NCBI GenBank assembly: GCA_937889205.1
Contig: CALARN010000003.1
Span: 1-6,996, forward strand
Source of the DNA: an uncultured bacterium
Lineage (GTDB): Bacteria > Patescibacteriota > Dojkabacteria > B142 > OLB20
Reading direction: 5' to 3'
DNA: 6,996 bases
The notes beneath the pieces are model-generated. The model ran no database searches. It saw only the letters and a list, made by a program, of their open reading frames with translations, and was not told the DNA's origin. Below are positions 5,800-6,996 of this stretch, piece after piece. A program made the position numbers and the translations under genes. How positions within the stretch are numbered: position 1 is the first letter of the stretch; the number at the start of each line of letters is the position of its first letter.

Positions 5800-6996
5800 T
5801 TATTCGACGCTCAACTCAAGCCATTGTTCGTTTTTCTTTTCAATCTCTAAGTCTAGTTGCTTGATGTCTTTTGCTATTCTTCCTACTTCTGCATAATCGG
5901 CCCCGGCTTGAAACATTTTCTCTTTGAGTTTATCACGAGTTCTTTCAAGGCTTTGAATCTCTCGATAAAGCTTGTTAGCTTCGTCTTTATCTGTGATATT
6001 TCTAGAAAGCACTACTTGTTTAGATTTTTGCTTTGTTATTGGTGTTTCCTGCTCTAGGCTTCTTCTGTAATCGCTATAATTTCCCGGATAGTCTTTAATT
6101 TCTCCGTCTCCCTTAAAAACAAAGGTGTGATCAACAAGAGCGTCCATAAAATGGCGATCATGCGAGATGATTATCAAACAGCCTTTGAAATTTTTTAGGA
6201 ATGTTTCTAAGACTTCAAGCGTCATGAGATCAAAATCATTTGTTGGCTCATCTAGTATTAGAAAATTTGGATTTGTCATTAATATTCTCAGCAGTGAGAT
6301 TCTTTTCTTTTCTCCACCACTTAGCTTGGAGATTTCAGTTTGTTGCTCTTTGGGCGAGAATAGGAACCTTTCAAGCATCTTAGAGGCTGAAAGCTCAGTG
6401 CCATCATCGAGTTTGATTTTTAAGGCTACCTCTTTAATTGCTTCGATTACTCTTTGTGTGTTGTTTAGTTCTGTTTGATATTGGGAATAGTATCCAAAGA
6501 CTATGGTATCACCAGTTATGATTTTGCCGCTATCGGCTGCAAGCTCACCCATTATTAGGTTAAGAAATGTGCTTTTGCCAACGCCATTTTTGCCGATAAT
6601 GCCTATCTTCTCACCTTTAATAAAATCATAGGTGAAGTTTTTAAGTATTTTTTTATCACCAAACGACTTTGATACATTCATGAATCTCAGAACTTTAGTA
6701 CCCATTCTGGTGTAATTTGAGCTTAATTTGACAGTTTCTTCTACGCGTTTCTTGCCAAGTTGTGACTTAGTTTCATAATAGGCATCGACTCTAGCTACTG
6801 CTTTGCCTTGTCTGCCTTGCGGTTGCCTTCTCACCCATTCGAGTTCTTTCTTAAGATGTTTTCTTGTTTTATCTATTTCGATATTCTGATTAGTCAATCT
6901 GTTTCTTTTATTCTCCAGATAATACTGGTAATTACCTTTATGCTTATATATCTTCCCATCTTCAAGCTCTAATATCTGATTACAGACATTATCTAA
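5800..6996 (-). CDS. uup: ABC-F ATPase, Uup type; 5' end beyond window
   Basis: ABC-F proteins are soluble tandem ATPases acting at the ribosome; the Uup subfamily has also been linked to ribosome assembly and DNA-structure tolerance. The frame stays open to the window edge, giving 398 codons of a usual 600-640. The fragment begins just after the switch region of the first ATPase domain (LDNVCNQILELEDGKIY), then GNYQYYLENK and the charged inter-domain linker (EWVRRQPQGRQGKAVARVDA). The second ATPase domain is complete: Walker A GKNGVGKST (6568-6594), signature LSGGEKKR (6301-6324), Walker B LDEPTND with catalytic Glu at 6247-6249, and the switch His at 6160-6162. The last about 60 residues (5803-5980) are a charged coiled coil ending in NEQWLELSVE, the Uup-type C-terminal domain, which supports Uup over EttA. 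An in-frame TTG at 6895-6897 could be mistaken for a start but is internal. The gene converges on the plus-strand block. Confidence 0.93.
   Translation of the reverse strand, partial: LDNVCNQILELEDGKIYKHKGNYQYYLENKRNRLTNQNIEIDKTRKHLKKELEWVRRQPQGRQGKAVARVDAYYETKSQLGKKRVEETVKLSSNYTRMGTKVLRFMNVSKSFGDKKILKNFTYDFIKGEKIGIIGKNGVGKSTFLNLIMGELAADSGKIITGDTIVFGYYSQYQTELNNTQRVIEAIKEVALKIKLDDGTELSASKMLERFLFSPKEQQTEISKLSGGEKKRISLLRILMTNPNFLILDEPTNDFDLMTLEVLETFLKNFKGCLIIISHDRHFMDALVDHTFVFKGDGEIKDYPGNYSDYRRSLEQETPITKQKSKQVVLSRNITDKDEANKLYREIQSLERTRDKLKEKMFQAGADYAEVGRIAKDIKQLDLEIEKKNEQWLELSVE

Noticed and set aside
5857..6478. Two plus-strand open frames (66 and 103 codons)
   Set aside because: Both are antisense shadows of the conserved ABC-F gene.
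6895..6897. TTG as the start codon of the ABC-F gene
   Set aside because: The 33 codons upstream to the window edge encode conserved ABC-F sequence (ILELEDGKIY, GNYQYYLENK), so the gene begins outside the window.

Overview
The window looks like a piece of a small, AT-rich bacterial chromosome, most probably from the Candidate Phyla Radiation (Patescibacteria). That placement is an inference. It rests on a divergent CTP synthase, the absence of Shine-Dalgarno motifs in front of all four visible starts, an anchored PsbP-like protein of a kind common in that group, and a large exported protein I cannot assign. All four visible stop codons are TAA and no gene needs TGA read as sense, so the standard bacterial code fits and the TGA=Gly code of Gracilibacteria/SR1 does not.

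Layout. Positions 1-1350 (minus) hold the first 450 codons of a CTP synthase gene (pyrG); its 3' end lies outside the window. A 176-bp divergent spacer (1351-1526) carries a strong sigma70-type promoter facing right. It drives a three-gene plus-strand block: a 986-residue anchored or secreted protein (1527-4487), a 137-residue protein with a possible winged-helix C-terminus six bases later (4494-4907), and, after a 90-base gap with a second possible promoter, a 238-residue single-pass membrane protein with a PsbP-like outer domain (4998-5714). A clear hairpin terminator (5737-5761) closes the block. A convergent minus-strand gene (5800 to the window edge) encodes the C-terminal two thirds of a Uup-type ABC-F ATPase. 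No gene-free stretch exceeds 300 bases, and I see no RNA gene, insertion sequence, CRISPR array or attachment site.

How the parts relate. pyrG (pyrimidine nucleotide synthesis) and uup (ribosome-associated ATPase) are housekeeping genes flanking a lineage-specific cassette. Two of the three cassette proteins are predicted to be membrane-anchored with large outer domains, which suggests a cell-surface function. The third, small, possibly DNA-binding protein is probably co-transcribed with the giant one. The cassette is the least explained part of the window. Nothing in the sequence proves that its three products work together.
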